Source: Deltaproteobacteria bacterium (GTDB lineage Bacteria; DRYD01). From it: a stretch of 56,927 bases of DNA. Made by a program: the position numbers and the translations under genes. A model generated the notes under the pieces. It was not told where the DNA came from, did no database searches, and worked only from the letters and a program-made list of their open reading frames with translations. The number at the start of each line of letters is the position of its first letter. Position 1 is the first letter of the stretch. Below are positions 18,567 through 26,653 of this stretch, in pieces. Location of the stretch: contig JAPYWL010000005.1 of assembly GCA_028276365.1 (NCBI GenBank), positions 1 through 56,927 on the forward strand, in the 5' to 3' direction.

Positions 18567-19802
18567 ATGAATAACTTATTAAGTGAATTAGATCTAAAAT
18601 TAAAATTCTACTCACTAAATGATTTAGTTTATGTAATACCAGATAATTCAATACCTACTACTTATTTAAGTATTTACTTTTTAAGTGGAAGTTACTTAGA
18701 AAGTCTTGGTAAATTGGGATTAAATTATTTAGTGTTTAAGACTTTAATTAGATCTACTAAAAAATTCAAATATGAAGATTTAAATTACTATTTAGAAAAA
18801 TATTCTATAAGTGTAAGTAGTTTTGCAGGATATTTTAATAGTGGAATTTCATTATCTTTTCCGTTTTATAATTATAAAGAAGCTTTATATGCTCTAAATT
18901 CTATAATATACGATTATATTTTTAGAAATTCCGATTTAGAAGAGGTAAAAAGAGATTCAATTAATAGTATAAAAATTTTAAAAGATGACATATATTCATA
19001 TTTAACTGCTTATGCAGATAAAGCTTTCTATAGTTCATTTTTAGCTAACGATGTTAAAGGAAATATAAAGAATATAAAAAAATTTACAAGAAAAGACTTA
19101 ATTAATTGGTATGAGAATTTAATTAATTCAAAAGATATAAAAAAAATAATAATAATTTCAGGATATACTACTCCTAGTTTTGAGCAACAAGTATTTAGAA
19201 ATTTTAAAAAGATTTTAAATAAAGATAACAATTATATTAGTAAAATGAGTGATTTTGATATAGTTCCTAAGAGAATAACTCATAGATTAAATAAAGTAGA
19301 AACAGGAATAGCTATAATTTATCCTGCTCCTACTTATAATTTAGATTTCTTTAGCTATAAAGTTATTTCATCTATATTAGGTTCTATGTCAGGTAGATTA
19401 TTTGTAAATATAAGAGAAAAACAAGAATTAGCTTATGCTATTAGCTCATATTATGAACCTCTACCTATAAAAGCTGGTAGCATTAAATTCACAATGCTAA
19501 CCTCAAAAGAAAATAAAAATAAAGCCTTAAATGCCTTATTAAATGAAGTTAATGATATAATAAAAAACGGTTTTAAAGAAGATGAAATAATTACCGCTAA
19601 AAATTATATTATAGGTAATTACATTGATAGCTTTATAAAACGATCATTTAAAGCTTCTTTATTAGCTAAATCTATTTTATTCAATATACCTTTAGAATTT
19701 ACAAATAACTACATAAATTATATAAACTCAGTTAGTAAAGATACTATAAATAGTAAATTAGATTATTTTAAAAATAAACCAGGTATTTTTATCGTCTTTT
19801 AA
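18567..19802 (+). CDS. M16-family peptidase paralogue lacking the zinc motif
   Basis: The protein has two M16 (pitrilysin/processing peptidase) halves: an N-terminal STTYLSIYFLSGSYLESLGKLGLNYLVFKTL and a C-terminal GIAIIYPAPTYN...GSMSGRLFVNIREKQELAYAISSYYEP near residue 275. In active M16 enzymes the first segment carries HxxEH; here the matching place reads NYLVFK, so zinc binding and catalysis are lost. Bacterial M16 proteins often work as pairs of one active and one inactive subunit, and this looks like the inactive one; no active partner is in the window. The frame opens at TTG 18561, directly after GGGAGG, so the start is ATG 18567, six bases after that site. Cytoplasmic, no signal peptide. 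Confidence 0.85.
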   Translation: MNNLLSELDLKLKFYSLNDLVYVIPDNSIPTTYLSIYFLSGSYLESLGKLGLNYLVFKTLIRSTKKFKYEDLNYYLEKYSISVSSFAGYFNSGISLSFPFYNYKEALYALNSIIYDYIFRNSDLEEVKRDSINSIKILKDDIYSYLTAYADKAFYSSFLANDVKGNIKNIKKFTRKDLINWYENLINSKDIKKIIIISGYTTPSFEQQVFRNFKKILNKDNNYISKMSDFDIVPKRITHRLNKVETGIAIIYPAPTYNLDFFSYKVISSILGSMSGRLFVNIREKQELAYAISSYYEPLPIKAGSIKFTMLTSKENKNKALNALLNEVNDIIKNGFKEDEIITAKNYIIGNYIDSFIKRSFKASLLAKSILFNIPLEFTNNYINYINSVSKDTINSKLDYFKNKPGIFIVF

Positions 19803-19818
19803 TTCCCCTACTTTCTTT

Positions 19819-19909
19819 CTTTCAATTCCTCTATAGGTAAGCTAAATAGTTATGCTATATATTTACTTCAATATAACAATTAGGTAAAAAAATAAAAAAT
19901 CCTTTATAT
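19819..19909. repeat. Dispersed ~90-bp intergenic repeat, copy 2 (contains a CRISPR-repeat-like segment)
   Basis: This is the second copy of the element at 11755-11848, inverted relative to it. On the minus strand 19847-19819 reads TTTAGCTTACCTATAGAGG then AATTGAAAG, closer than copy 1 to common type I-B CRISPR repeats. A partial echo, GTAGGGGAATTAAAAG, follows at once on the minus strand inside the last codons of the M16 gene. The A+T-rich part (19855-19909) is the conserved leader-like half. It is one unit only and fills the gap between the M16 gene and the laccase-domain gene. Confidence 0.65.
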
Positions 19910-19937
19910 AAATTTTTAATAAAAAAAACCACTTGAT

Positions 19938-20728
19938 GTGAAAGCTTTAATTCAAATTAAAATGAATGATTTTTATAATTTTTATAGTTTTAAAATTTAT
20001 TCAAGTAATATATACGATTTAAACCAAAAGGAAATAATAAATAGAATTAAATTAGTTAAAAGCAAATTTAACAAACTAAACGTAATATTACCAATTCAAA
20101 AACATACCAATAAAATACTAAAATTATCTCAATTATTAAAAATTCGAAATTTAGATGAAGGTTTTGATGGGATATATTTTGATAATAAAGATATTTATTT
20201 ATTAAAGCATTTTGCTTTAGGGGTTTTAACTGCAGACTGCTTGCCTATTGTTATATTAATCTTTAAAGAATCTTTACGAAATATGAACAATTTAGCTAAC
20301 TTAGAAAATTCATCATTGGTAGCATATTACATGCAGGTTGGAAAGGAATCTTTAATAATATAATTTACAATTTCTTTAATATAGTAAATAATTATTTGAA
20401 AAATGAAAGTAATATTAAAGTAATTGCGTATATAGGTCCTTGTATAAGAGATTGTTGTTATGAAGTTAAAGAAGATTTTATTAAAAAACTAAATATTAAC
20501 TCTAATTTTTACTATTTTAAAGATAAAAAAATATATTTAAATTTACCATTTATTGTTAAATATCAAATAAAGCAGTATTTTTTAAACCTTAAAAATACAA
20601 TAAAATTGGAAAATACAATAGAATTGGATTTAATAGATGTTAATAAATGTACATACTGTAGTAATAATTATTTTTCATATAGAAAAGGTAATAAAGAAGA
20701 AAGAAATATAACCATTTTATCAATTTAA
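19938..20728 (+). pseudogene. pgeF: Laccase-domain (YfiH/PgeF) gene split by one frameshift
   Basis: Two adjoining frames together encode a purine-nucleoside phosphorylase/peptidoglycan-editing (YfiH, DUF152) protein. The first frame (from GTG 19938) gives LPIQKHTNKI, EGFDGIYFD and LGVLTADCLPIVI, then stops at 20363. The second frame, entered near 20324-20330, gives HAGWKGIFNNI, then AYIGPCIRDCCYEVKEDF and the closing DVNKCTYCSNNYFSYRKGN. The metal-site residues (TADC, HAGW, GPCI) are all present, but one base is missing between VAY and HAGW; an extra T in TATTACAT would read VAYLHAGW. With that base the protein would be 263 residues, a normal length. It may be a true pseudogene or a single-base sequence error. 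The second part alone has an ATG at 20396 but no HAGW motif. Confidence 0.85.
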
Positions 20729-20806
20729 TTTTATTCTATTTTAATTTGTTATATTATAAAGGATAGCAGATTAAAATATATAACAAAATAATTATAGAGT
20801 ATAGGT

Positions 20807-22624
20807 ATGTATGTAGTAGTAGGTTCAAAAGGAAGTATTTTGACTTCAATAGATGGTAAAAATTGGAGCTTTCAAAACACAAATTTAAATTTAACTGATA
20901 TATATTTTAAAAATGACACTTTAATAGCAGTTAGTCAAAATTCAAAAATATTAGTATCAAATGATACAATAAATTGGGAATTAAAAGAGCTGGGATATAA
21001 TTACTGGCTAAAATCTATAGCAGCAAGTGAGGATTTATGGGTAATTGTTGGATGGGAAGGTATTATATTAACTTCTAAAGACTTTAATTTATGGGAAAAA
21101 CAAAAATCTAATACATCATCTATTCTAACATCTGTTACTTTTGGAAATAATTTATTCATCGCAGTAGGATATAATGGGAAAATTTTAATTTCAAATGATG
21201 GAATAAATTGGAATATACTAAATTTATCGTCTAATTTATCATTTGAAAACATAAGTTATGTCAATAATAAATTTGTAGCCTTAGGAAAAGATGGTAAAAT
21301 CTTAGTTTCAGAAAACGGCATCAATTGGTTTTTAAAAAATTCTAAAACTACTTCTTCTTTAAATGGTTGCGCTTATAAAAAAGATGAATTCAATAAAGAT
21401 ATATATATCATAGTAGGTAAAAATGGAAAAATTTTAATATCTTACGACTTAGAAAATTTTGAAGATATTGAATTAAATTTTAAACAAGATATTTTTAAAA
21501 TAATATATGAAAATAATTTATTTGTAGCAACTTGTGCTAAAGGAAACATATTAATTTCTAAGGATGGAATAAATTGGGACATAATACAAACTAATATTAA
21601 TGAAGATTTAACATCTATTACATACGCTAACTTTAAAGATCACCCTATTTTAAAAACAACTAAAAATAAAAAAGATAAGAAAAACATAAGTACTATAGGA
21701 ATACATTCTGAAAAAAAACAAAAAACAAACTTAGAGAAATGGATTCTAAACAAAACACCCTCTAAAAATGATTTACTTGATATAACCTTTAAAAGTGACA
21801 CTTTTATATCGCTAGGTAAAAATGGAGATATTTTAATATCTCATCCTTTAAAAGAATTGGAAAATAATAAAAAAAATGATGAATACTTGATTCCTTGGGA
21901 ACTAATTAATTTAAATATTAGGAATCATTTAAGGAGTATTGCTTTTAATGAAAATAATATAGTAATTGTGGGAGATAATGGTATAATTTTAAAAAATAAT
22001 ATTTCTTCTAGTATTGATATTTTTGATCCTTTAAAATGGGAAAAATTAGTTATTAATAATATTTCTTTTAGTTCAGTAGCATTTGGCAATGATATATGGG
22101 TAGCTGTTGGATTAAATGGGAAAATATTAATTTCACAAGACCTAAATAATTGGGAAATTTTTGCTCATGATTTTGTAGCACATTTTACAAGTATTATCCC
22201 ATTTAACGACTATTTTGTAATTACTGGATTAGTTGGAACTATTTTAATATTAGACCAAGATATAGGGTTATATAAATCTAATACAGATACTCAAAGTAAT
22301 ATATATAGTTTAGCTTGCTCTAAGGATTTAGTAATAGCAGTAGGAGCTAACGGAACTATTTTAAAAAGTTATGATTTAAAAAAATGGTATAATATAAAAT
22401 CTCCCGTTAATGAAGATCTATTAAAAGTAGTATTCTTTAAGGATATATTTATAGCAGTAGGAGAAAAAGGGAGCTTAATAATTTCAGAAGACGGGAATAG
22501 TTGGTATAAAAAAAGTACTCCTACTAATAAAACATTATACTCTATTGCCTTAGGGACATTTGATTTTGGAGATTTAGCTATAGCAGTATCTGAAAAAGGA
22601 ACTATAATTCATAACAAAATATAA
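20807..22624 (+). CDS. 14-repeat beta-propeller protein, probably two seven-bladed propellers
   Basis: The 605 residues consist of about 14 copies of a ~35-45 residue repeat whose core reads FIAVGxNGKILISxDGxNW, as in BNR/Ycf48-like propellers found in surface and adhesion-type proteins. I count seven units before a Lys-rich linker (around residues 285-310, with KNKKDKKN) and seven after it, which fits two seven-bladed propellers in tandem. The first unit begins at residue 2, so there is no signal peptide. A stop codon lies just upstream in frame, so the ATG at 20807 is the only reasonable start even though it lacks a Shine-Dalgarno site. TATATTATAAA at about 20747-20757 is a possible -10 region. 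Function unknown; protein binding is likely. Confidence 0.75.
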   Translation: MYVVVGSKGSILTSIDGKNWSFQNTNLNLTDIYFKNDTLIAVSQNSKILVSNDTINWELKELGYNYWLKSIAASEDLWVIVGWEGIILTSKDFNLWEKQKSNTSSILTSVTFGNNLFIAVGYNGKILISNDGINWNILNLSSNLSFENISYVNNKFVALGKDGKILVSENGINWFLKNSKTTSSLNGCAYKKDEFNKDIYIIVGKNGKILISYDLENFEDIELNFKQDIFKIIYENNLFVATCAKGNILISKDGINWDIIQTNINEDLTSITYANFKDHPILKTTKNKKDKKNISTIGIHSEKKQKTNLEKWILNKTPSKNDLLDITFKSDTFISLGKNGDILISHPLKELENNKKNDEYLIPWELINLNIRNHLRSIAFNENNIVIVGDNGIILKNNISSSIDIFDPLKWEKLVINNISFSSVAFGNDIWVAVGLNGKILISQDLNNWEIFAHDFVAHFTSIIPFNDYFVITGLVGTILILDQDIGLYKSNTDTQSNIYSLACSKDLVIAVGANGTILKSYDLKKWYNIKSPVNEDLLKVVFFKDIFIAVGEKGSLIISEDGNSWYKKSTPTNKTLYSIALGTFDFGDLAIAVSEKGTIIHNKI

Positions 22625-22649
22625 CTAATTTACTAATTAACTCAACATT

Positions 22650-23558
22650 TTAATAAAAAATTCTCCTAATTTGAGAAAAATTAATTAAATCTATTTGATT
22701 AATTTGATCAATATTTTTTTTCACTATTTTAAATATAAGGTATTTATAATCAGGAATTATTCTTTCTACTGTTTCTTGAACTTCCTCATTAAAATTAGCA
22801 TCTGCTATTTTTATATACTTTATTTTTATATTTCTTAAGTAAGGTGTGTAATCAAAAGCATATAGATAATTCATTACCTTCTCAAATAATTCATCATCTA
22901 AATTTAATAGATAAAAAATAACAAAATTAAATATAAAAGTGCTTAAATTATTTATTAATTTTGTATCAAATTTAAAAAAAGTATTAATATCATTTAGATT
23001 TTTTTTTAATATAAATTCTTTTAAAGATATGGGAAAGTGATCAAAAGAATCTTTATTTTGGATAAAATAACTCTCTATTTCGTTAAAAATATTAATTCCT
23101 ATTCCTATTATTAAATTATCTTTAAAATTTTCAATTAAGATTCCACCTAATTTATATATCTTGTTATCATCAAGTAAAACTAAATCATTAGGGAAAATAA
23201 TTCTCAAATTTTTTTTTAATATATCATAAAAATTAATATAAAAATTTTTAAAAAATCGCAAAAAAGAAAATATAACAATAGTTCCAACAATAATTGATAT
23301 TAGATTAAAATATTTTTTTTGTAGTTTCAGTTTAAAAAAAGGGATATTAAAAGATAAATACAAACCGCCTTTTAGTGATATCCAGTGTCTATTATTACTT
23401 CCTCTTCCCTTTAATTGTTCATAAGCTATTACTACTTTTATATTTTTTAAATTATTTTTATTTTCTTGATTAAATTTATCATCCAGAATAATTTGTTTCA
23501 AATAATTTTGAGTAGAATCGATTTGTTCTAATTGAATTTTTTTTATTCTAAAATCCAT
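22650..23558 (-). CDS. birA: Biotin--[acetyl-CoA-carboxylase] ligase, no DNA-binding domain
   Basis: Biotin protein ligase makes biotinyl-AMP and attaches biotin to the carrier lysine of carboxylases. Key motifs are QLEQIDSTQNYLKQ at the start, the nucleotide loop KGRGSNNRHWISLKGGLYLSF near residue 55, RIIFPNDLVLLDDNKIYKLGGILIE near 120 (the WPND...KxGGxLxE signature with W replaced by F), and IIGIGINIF. There is no N-terminal winged helix, so it would not act as a repressor. The protein is 302 residues, longer than minimal ligases because of a ~100-residue Asn/Lys/Phe-rich region after the catalytic core. A short hairpin with a following T run on the minus strand (22677-22651) spans its last codons and could terminate transcription. 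Confidence 0.88.
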   Translation of the reverse strand: MDFRIKKIQLEQIDSTQNYLKQIILDDKFNQENKNNLKNIKVVIAYEQLKGRGSNNRHWISLKGGLYLSFNIPFFKLKLQKKYFNLISIIVGTIVIFSFLRFFKNFYINFYDILKKNLRIIFPNDLVLLDDNKIYKLGGILIENFKDNLIIGIGINIFNEIESYFIQNKDSFDHFPISLKEFILKKNLNDINTFFKFDTKLINNLSTFIFNFVIFYLLNLDDELFEKVMNYLYAFDYTPYLRNIKIKYIKIADANFNEEVQETVERIIPDYKYLIFKIVKKNIDQINQIDLINFSQIRRIFY

Positions 23559-23642
23559 GTGTAAAAACTATAAGAAATAAAATTATAGAAATAAAAATGT
23601 TTATAAATAAAAATATAAAATATAAAAAAGAGAAGATAAAAA

Positions 23643-24566
23643 TTACTTTAAAGCGTTTTCGAATTGATTAGAAAGGATATTTTGTAAATTAAGTTTAATA
23701 CTAACTGCTCTATGATCACTTGCAATAGGAGCTAAAGGGTTGTCATATTTACCTATTACATCAAAGCTTCCTTGAACAACATTTAATTTTTCTTTAGCTT
23801 TATCATTTAGAAAAATGTAATCTATTATAGCTGGATCATACCTAGGATTATTACTATAATGAGTGTAGTTATTAATTTCCTTAGATAAACTATCTAACTG
23901 TCTTGTATCAGTGAATTTATTATTTTTGATAATAGAGATTGCATTAGAATCGGGGGTATCGTTAAAGTCTCCCATTAAAATAGTAGGAATATCATCTTTT
24001 TTAGCGTATTCTATTAATTTAGCTGCTTCTTTTTGGCGTTGGACATCAGATTCCATTCCACCTCTTTTAGACTTTAAATGTACTGAAAAGATTTTAACAT
24101 TAAATCCTGGAGCTAATTCCACTATAGCTTCAACAGGAGGTCTTTTAAAAGTAGTATCATCTTGATGAATATCTACTTTCTTTATAGAGAATTTTTTATT
24201 TATTAATAAAGCAGTAGCTATTCCCCTATTATCACTCTTACCAACAATAACATTATATTTATCTTTTAAACCAGCTAAACTCAATAATTCTTCTAATACC
24301 TCTTTATTTTCAACCTCTTGTAGAGCAACAATATCACTATTATTTTGTTTTAATATTTGAGCAACTGCTTTTAATGACTTTTCATCTTTAGGAGGACCAT
24401 CCTCTTTATTAGGATCATCTATTTTATCAAATAAATTCTCAACATTATAAGTAGTTAATTTTACTTCTGTATTATTAGTATCTATTTTTTTATTTACAAA
24501 CTGTGTATTATTTTTATTTACAAACTGTGTATTAGTTCCTACCCCTAAACTACTAAAATTAATCAT
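23643..24566 (-). CDS. Endonuclease/exonuclease/phosphatase-family protein
   Basis: An EEP-fold metal-dependent phosphodiesterase of ~307 residues. Motifs: LTTYNVENLFDKIDDP near residue 38 (the metal-ligand Asn), ALQEVENKEVLEEL near 80 (catalytic Glu), VHLKSKRGG near 168, ILMGDFNDTPDS near 200 (GDFN, Asp and Asn) and APIASDHRAVSIKL near the end (SDH). Substrate may be DNA, RNA or phospholipid. The frame opens at GTG 24575, but GAAAGGTG overlaps that codon, so ATG 24566 is the start. No signal peptide is visible. A perfect 24-bp tandem duplication (24487-24510 and 24511-24534) repeats NTQFVNK near the N-terminus. It has a good promoter with an upstream motif shared with fliF (separate entry). 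Confidence 0.85.
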   Translation of the reverse strand: MINFSSLGVGTNTQFVNKNNTQFVNKKIDTNNTEVKLTTYNVENLFDKIDDPNKEDGPPKDEKSLKAVAQILKQNNSDIVALQEVENKEVLEELLSLAGLKDKYNVIVGKSDNRGIATALLINKKFSIKKVDIHQDDTTFKRPPVEAIVELAPGFNVKIFSVHLKSKRGGMESDVQRQKEAAKLIEYAKKDDIPTILMGDFNDTPDSNAISIIKNNKFTDTRQLDSLSKEINNYTHYSNNPRYDPAIIDYIFLNDKAKEKLNVVQGSFDVIGKYDNPLAPIASDHRAVSIKLNLQNILSNQFENALK

Positions 24567-24598
24567 AAAAATCACCTTTCTAAAAGATTTCTATTTAT

Positions 24599-24663
24599 AT
24601 TATAATAATCATTTTTTAAAAAAGTAAAATAAAAAATAATAAAAATTAACACTTTTGTTACAT
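24599..24663 (-). promoter_or_regulatory. Promoter of the EEP nuclease gene with an upstream motif shared with fliF
   Basis: On the minus strand a perfect TATAAT lies at 24604-24599, 33 bases before the ATG at 24566. A weak TTACTT at 24627-24622 is 17 bases upstream. Further out, 24646-24663 reads TTAACACTTTTGTTACAT on the plus strand. The same 18 bases, with one difference, stand at 36318-36335 before fliF, about 41-44 bases from its TATAAT. A shared activator site or UP-like element is a reasonable inference. The motif also lies in the divergent upstream region of the coiled-coil gene at 24776. Confidence 0.5.
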
Positions 24664-24775
24664 TATTTCAATTGTAAATACCATAAAATTTATAAAAATT
24701 TTAATAATTTAAAAGGATAATTGGCAATAACATTTGAAATAAAAAATAGAGTTAATAAAAAGGGGGTAGATATAA

Positions 24776-25888
24776 ATGTCAATAAATCCAATTGAACCTA
24801 ATAATATAAAACCTGTAACAGATACCAAAAGTGTACCTGAAACTAAAAATATCACAAATATCCAAAGCCAAAATATTTCAACTTCTGTATCAAATCCAAC
24901 AGATCAAATAACTACAAATCAAAATATTAGTTCAGAAGTTTCAAATAATAATCCTCAAGCTAATGCTGAAGTAATTCAAGAGCCACCTTTAGAAGTTAAA
25001 TTACAGCAAACTTTAACCGATAATAACCTACCTCTTGAAGAAAAAATTAAACTAATAGATAAATTAATAGATCAAAAGAAACAAGAAATACAAAATATAG
25101 ATAATGAAATAAATAATTTAAAATCTAATCAAACAAATAGATTAAATGATCCTATAGGTCAAAACATTTTAAATATATCTAATCAAAATAAGATCTTAGC
25201 TTTAGAAAGTCAAAAAAGTGCTATAAATAATCAAATCTCAATGTTAGAAGCTACAAAAAATAATTTAGTAAATCTAAATAACGAATCAAGAAATCTCACA
25301 TCTCAATTAGAGAGTATCAACTCAGTTTATGATACAAGTCTTAATCATCTTAGAATGTTAAAAGAACAGCTTGAAAGATACCATCAATCTATGGCAGATA
25401 ATTACAATAAACAAATAGAAACTTTATATAATCAAATTAATCAATTAGAAAAAGAAATCCAGGATTTATTAAATACTCATCCTTCAAATCCAGATGAAGC
25501 AAACCAAATAGCTCAACAAATAGCTCAAAAAAGATCCCTACAAGACGTCCTAAGAAACCAATTAGAAAGCACAAAACAACAACTATTTACACTAAATCAA
25601 AATGTACAACAACAAATAAAAGATTTAGATGATCAAATAGCTAATACTTTAAAGGAAAAACAATTAAATTACTATCAAAAATGGGCACTCGATCAATCCA
25701 TAAGAAGGGAAATAGAAAACATAGTATGGGGTGAAATGTTAAATGAAAAAAATCATGTACTTAGTATGTGGAAAATGTACTATGACTATACCCAAAAAGT
25801 TAGACAAATGTGGCAAGATATATATACTAAACAATTAGCTAATGAAAGCTCATTCATCGCCGCATGGTCTAAAGCATTAGGTGCTTAA
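24776..25888 (+). CDS. Cytoplasmic coiled-coil protein, unknown
   Basis: This 370-residue protein is not recognised by family. Residues 1-75 are a disordered Asn/Thr/Ser/Pro-rich segment. Residues ~78-290 are a long Gln/Asn/Leu coiled coil with heptads such as LQQTLTDNNLPLEEKIKLID, IQNIDNEINNL and LYNQINQLEKEIQDLL. The last ~80 residues are Trp/Tyr-rich helices (YYQKWALDQSIRREIENIVWGEML, then MWKMYYDYTQKVRQMWQDIY) that look like a specific binding surface. There is no signal peptide. A strong GGGGG Shine-Dalgarno site lies 9 bases before the ATG. It is divergent from the EEP nuclease gene and shares its regulatory region. A structural or secretion-related role is possible, but nothing in the sequence proves it. 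Confidence 0.65.
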   Translation: MSINPIEPNNIKPVTDTKSVPETKNITNIQSQNISTSVSNPTDQITTNQNISSEVSNNNPQANAEVIQEPPLEVKLQQTLTDNNLPLEEKIKLIDKLIDQKKQEIQNIDNEINNLKSNQTNRLNDPIGQNILNISNQNKILALESQKSAINNQISMLEATKNNLVNLNNESRNLTSQLESINSVYDTSLNHLRMLKEQLERYHQSMADNYNKQIETLYNQINQLEKEIQDLLNTHPSNPDEANQIAQQIAQKRSLQDVLRNQLESTKQQLFTLNQNVQQQIKDLDDQIANTLKEKQLNYYQKWALDQSIRREIENIVWGEMLNEKNHVLSMWKMYYDYTQKVRQMWQDIYTKQLANESSFIAAWSKALGA

Positions 25889-25965
25889 AAATAATAAAAA
25901 AAAATAACAAAATTAATTAATCCCTAAAATATTTTTTTTAAATTATATGTGTTTATTTTATTAAA

Positions 25966-26276
25966 ATGAGATTTTTAAAAATATTTGCTATATTTTTAAT
26001 ATTTTTTTAGCTACTAAATATACAAAAATAATATATCATAAATGATCATCAGATACTAATTGTGAATGTTCAAATTGTAAAGTCATAGGTATTAATTATA
26101 ACTTAAATTATGATTGTTGTAAAAAATGTGTTTGTTACACTAAAAAAACTTTTGAAAATAATTTAGATTATATAAACATTAACCAAAATCAATTAAAAAA
26201 TTTAATTATATTAAAATTCAATAAATATCTTTCTTTTTTAACCGCCTCAGCAAGAAGAGAAGTATTTGGGTTATAA
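25966..26276 (+). pseudogene. Broken Cys-rich ORF, metallothionein-like cluster
   Basis: An ATG at 25966 starts a hydrophobic signal-like stretch (MRFLKIFAIFLIFF) that ends at TAG 26008. Reading one base back on the T7 run at 26002-26008 continues as LATKYTKIIYHK, then meets an in-frame TGA at 26043. After that the frame stays open to TAA 26276 and encodes NCECSNCK and, 11 residues on, YDCCKKCVCYTKK. The Cys spacing recalls bacterial metallothioneins (CxCxxC...YCCxxC), but half of the family's cysteines and its His are missing. At least two lesions are present and no intact start reaches the Cys-rich part. It overlaps the metal-efflux remnant that follows. The pairing suggests a decayed metal-resistance locus; this is tentative. 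Confidence 0.4.
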
Positions 26277-26484
26277 TTTAAAGAATAAAATTTTTGAGGG
26301 GGCTGTAAAAAGAGTTAGACCAAAATTAATGACAGGAATAGTTATAGTTAGTTCTTTATTACCTATATTACATAGCCAAGAAATGGGGAGTGAAATAATA
26401 TCTAAAATAGTTGCTCCAATGATAGGAGGTACAATCTCTTCTTTAATCACTGCTTTACTATTTATACCCCTATATATTTATTAA
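26242..26484 (+). pseudogene. C-terminal remnant of a CusA/CzcA-type RND metal-efflux pump
   Basis: The last ~65 codons read EGAVKRVRPKLMTGIVIVSSLLPI, then LHSQEMGSEIISKIVAPMIGG and TISSLITALLFIPLYIY. This matches the end of heavy-metal RND transporters (EGAxxRxRPKxMT...GLLPI...GSEVMxRIAAPMxGG...IPxxY), which normally exceed 1000 residues. Everything upstream is gone: the frame has a stop at 26239-26241, and the preceding DNA encodes the Cys-rich ORF in another frame. A TTG at 26266 could start a 72-residue fragment, but there is no reason to think it functions. Together with the damaged Cys-rich ORF this marks a degraded metal-resistance island. Confidence 0.8.
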
Positions 26485-26653
26485 TTTACAAAATTAAAAA
26501 TATAAAAAGTGTCTTAATTATTAAAAAATAGTAACAAATATGTTAATAAAATGTAAATAGGTAGTAAAAATTCCCAATTTTGGAAACAATTTTGTAACAA
26601 TTTTTCTTAAAAAATTATTATAATATATATTGAAAAAAAGGAGGTGATTAAAA

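Noticed and set aside
11755-19909. A CRISPR array
   Set aside because: Only single CRISPR-repeat-like units occur, 8 kb apart, with no spacer series and no cas genes. I report them as dispersed repeats instead.
26043-26045. UGA recoded as an amino acid (selenocysteine or Trp) in the Cys-rich ORF
   Set aside because: TGG is used for Trp throughout, TGA ends the transketolase gene, no selenocysteine insertion hairpin is evident, and the ORF has another lesion. Decay is simpler.
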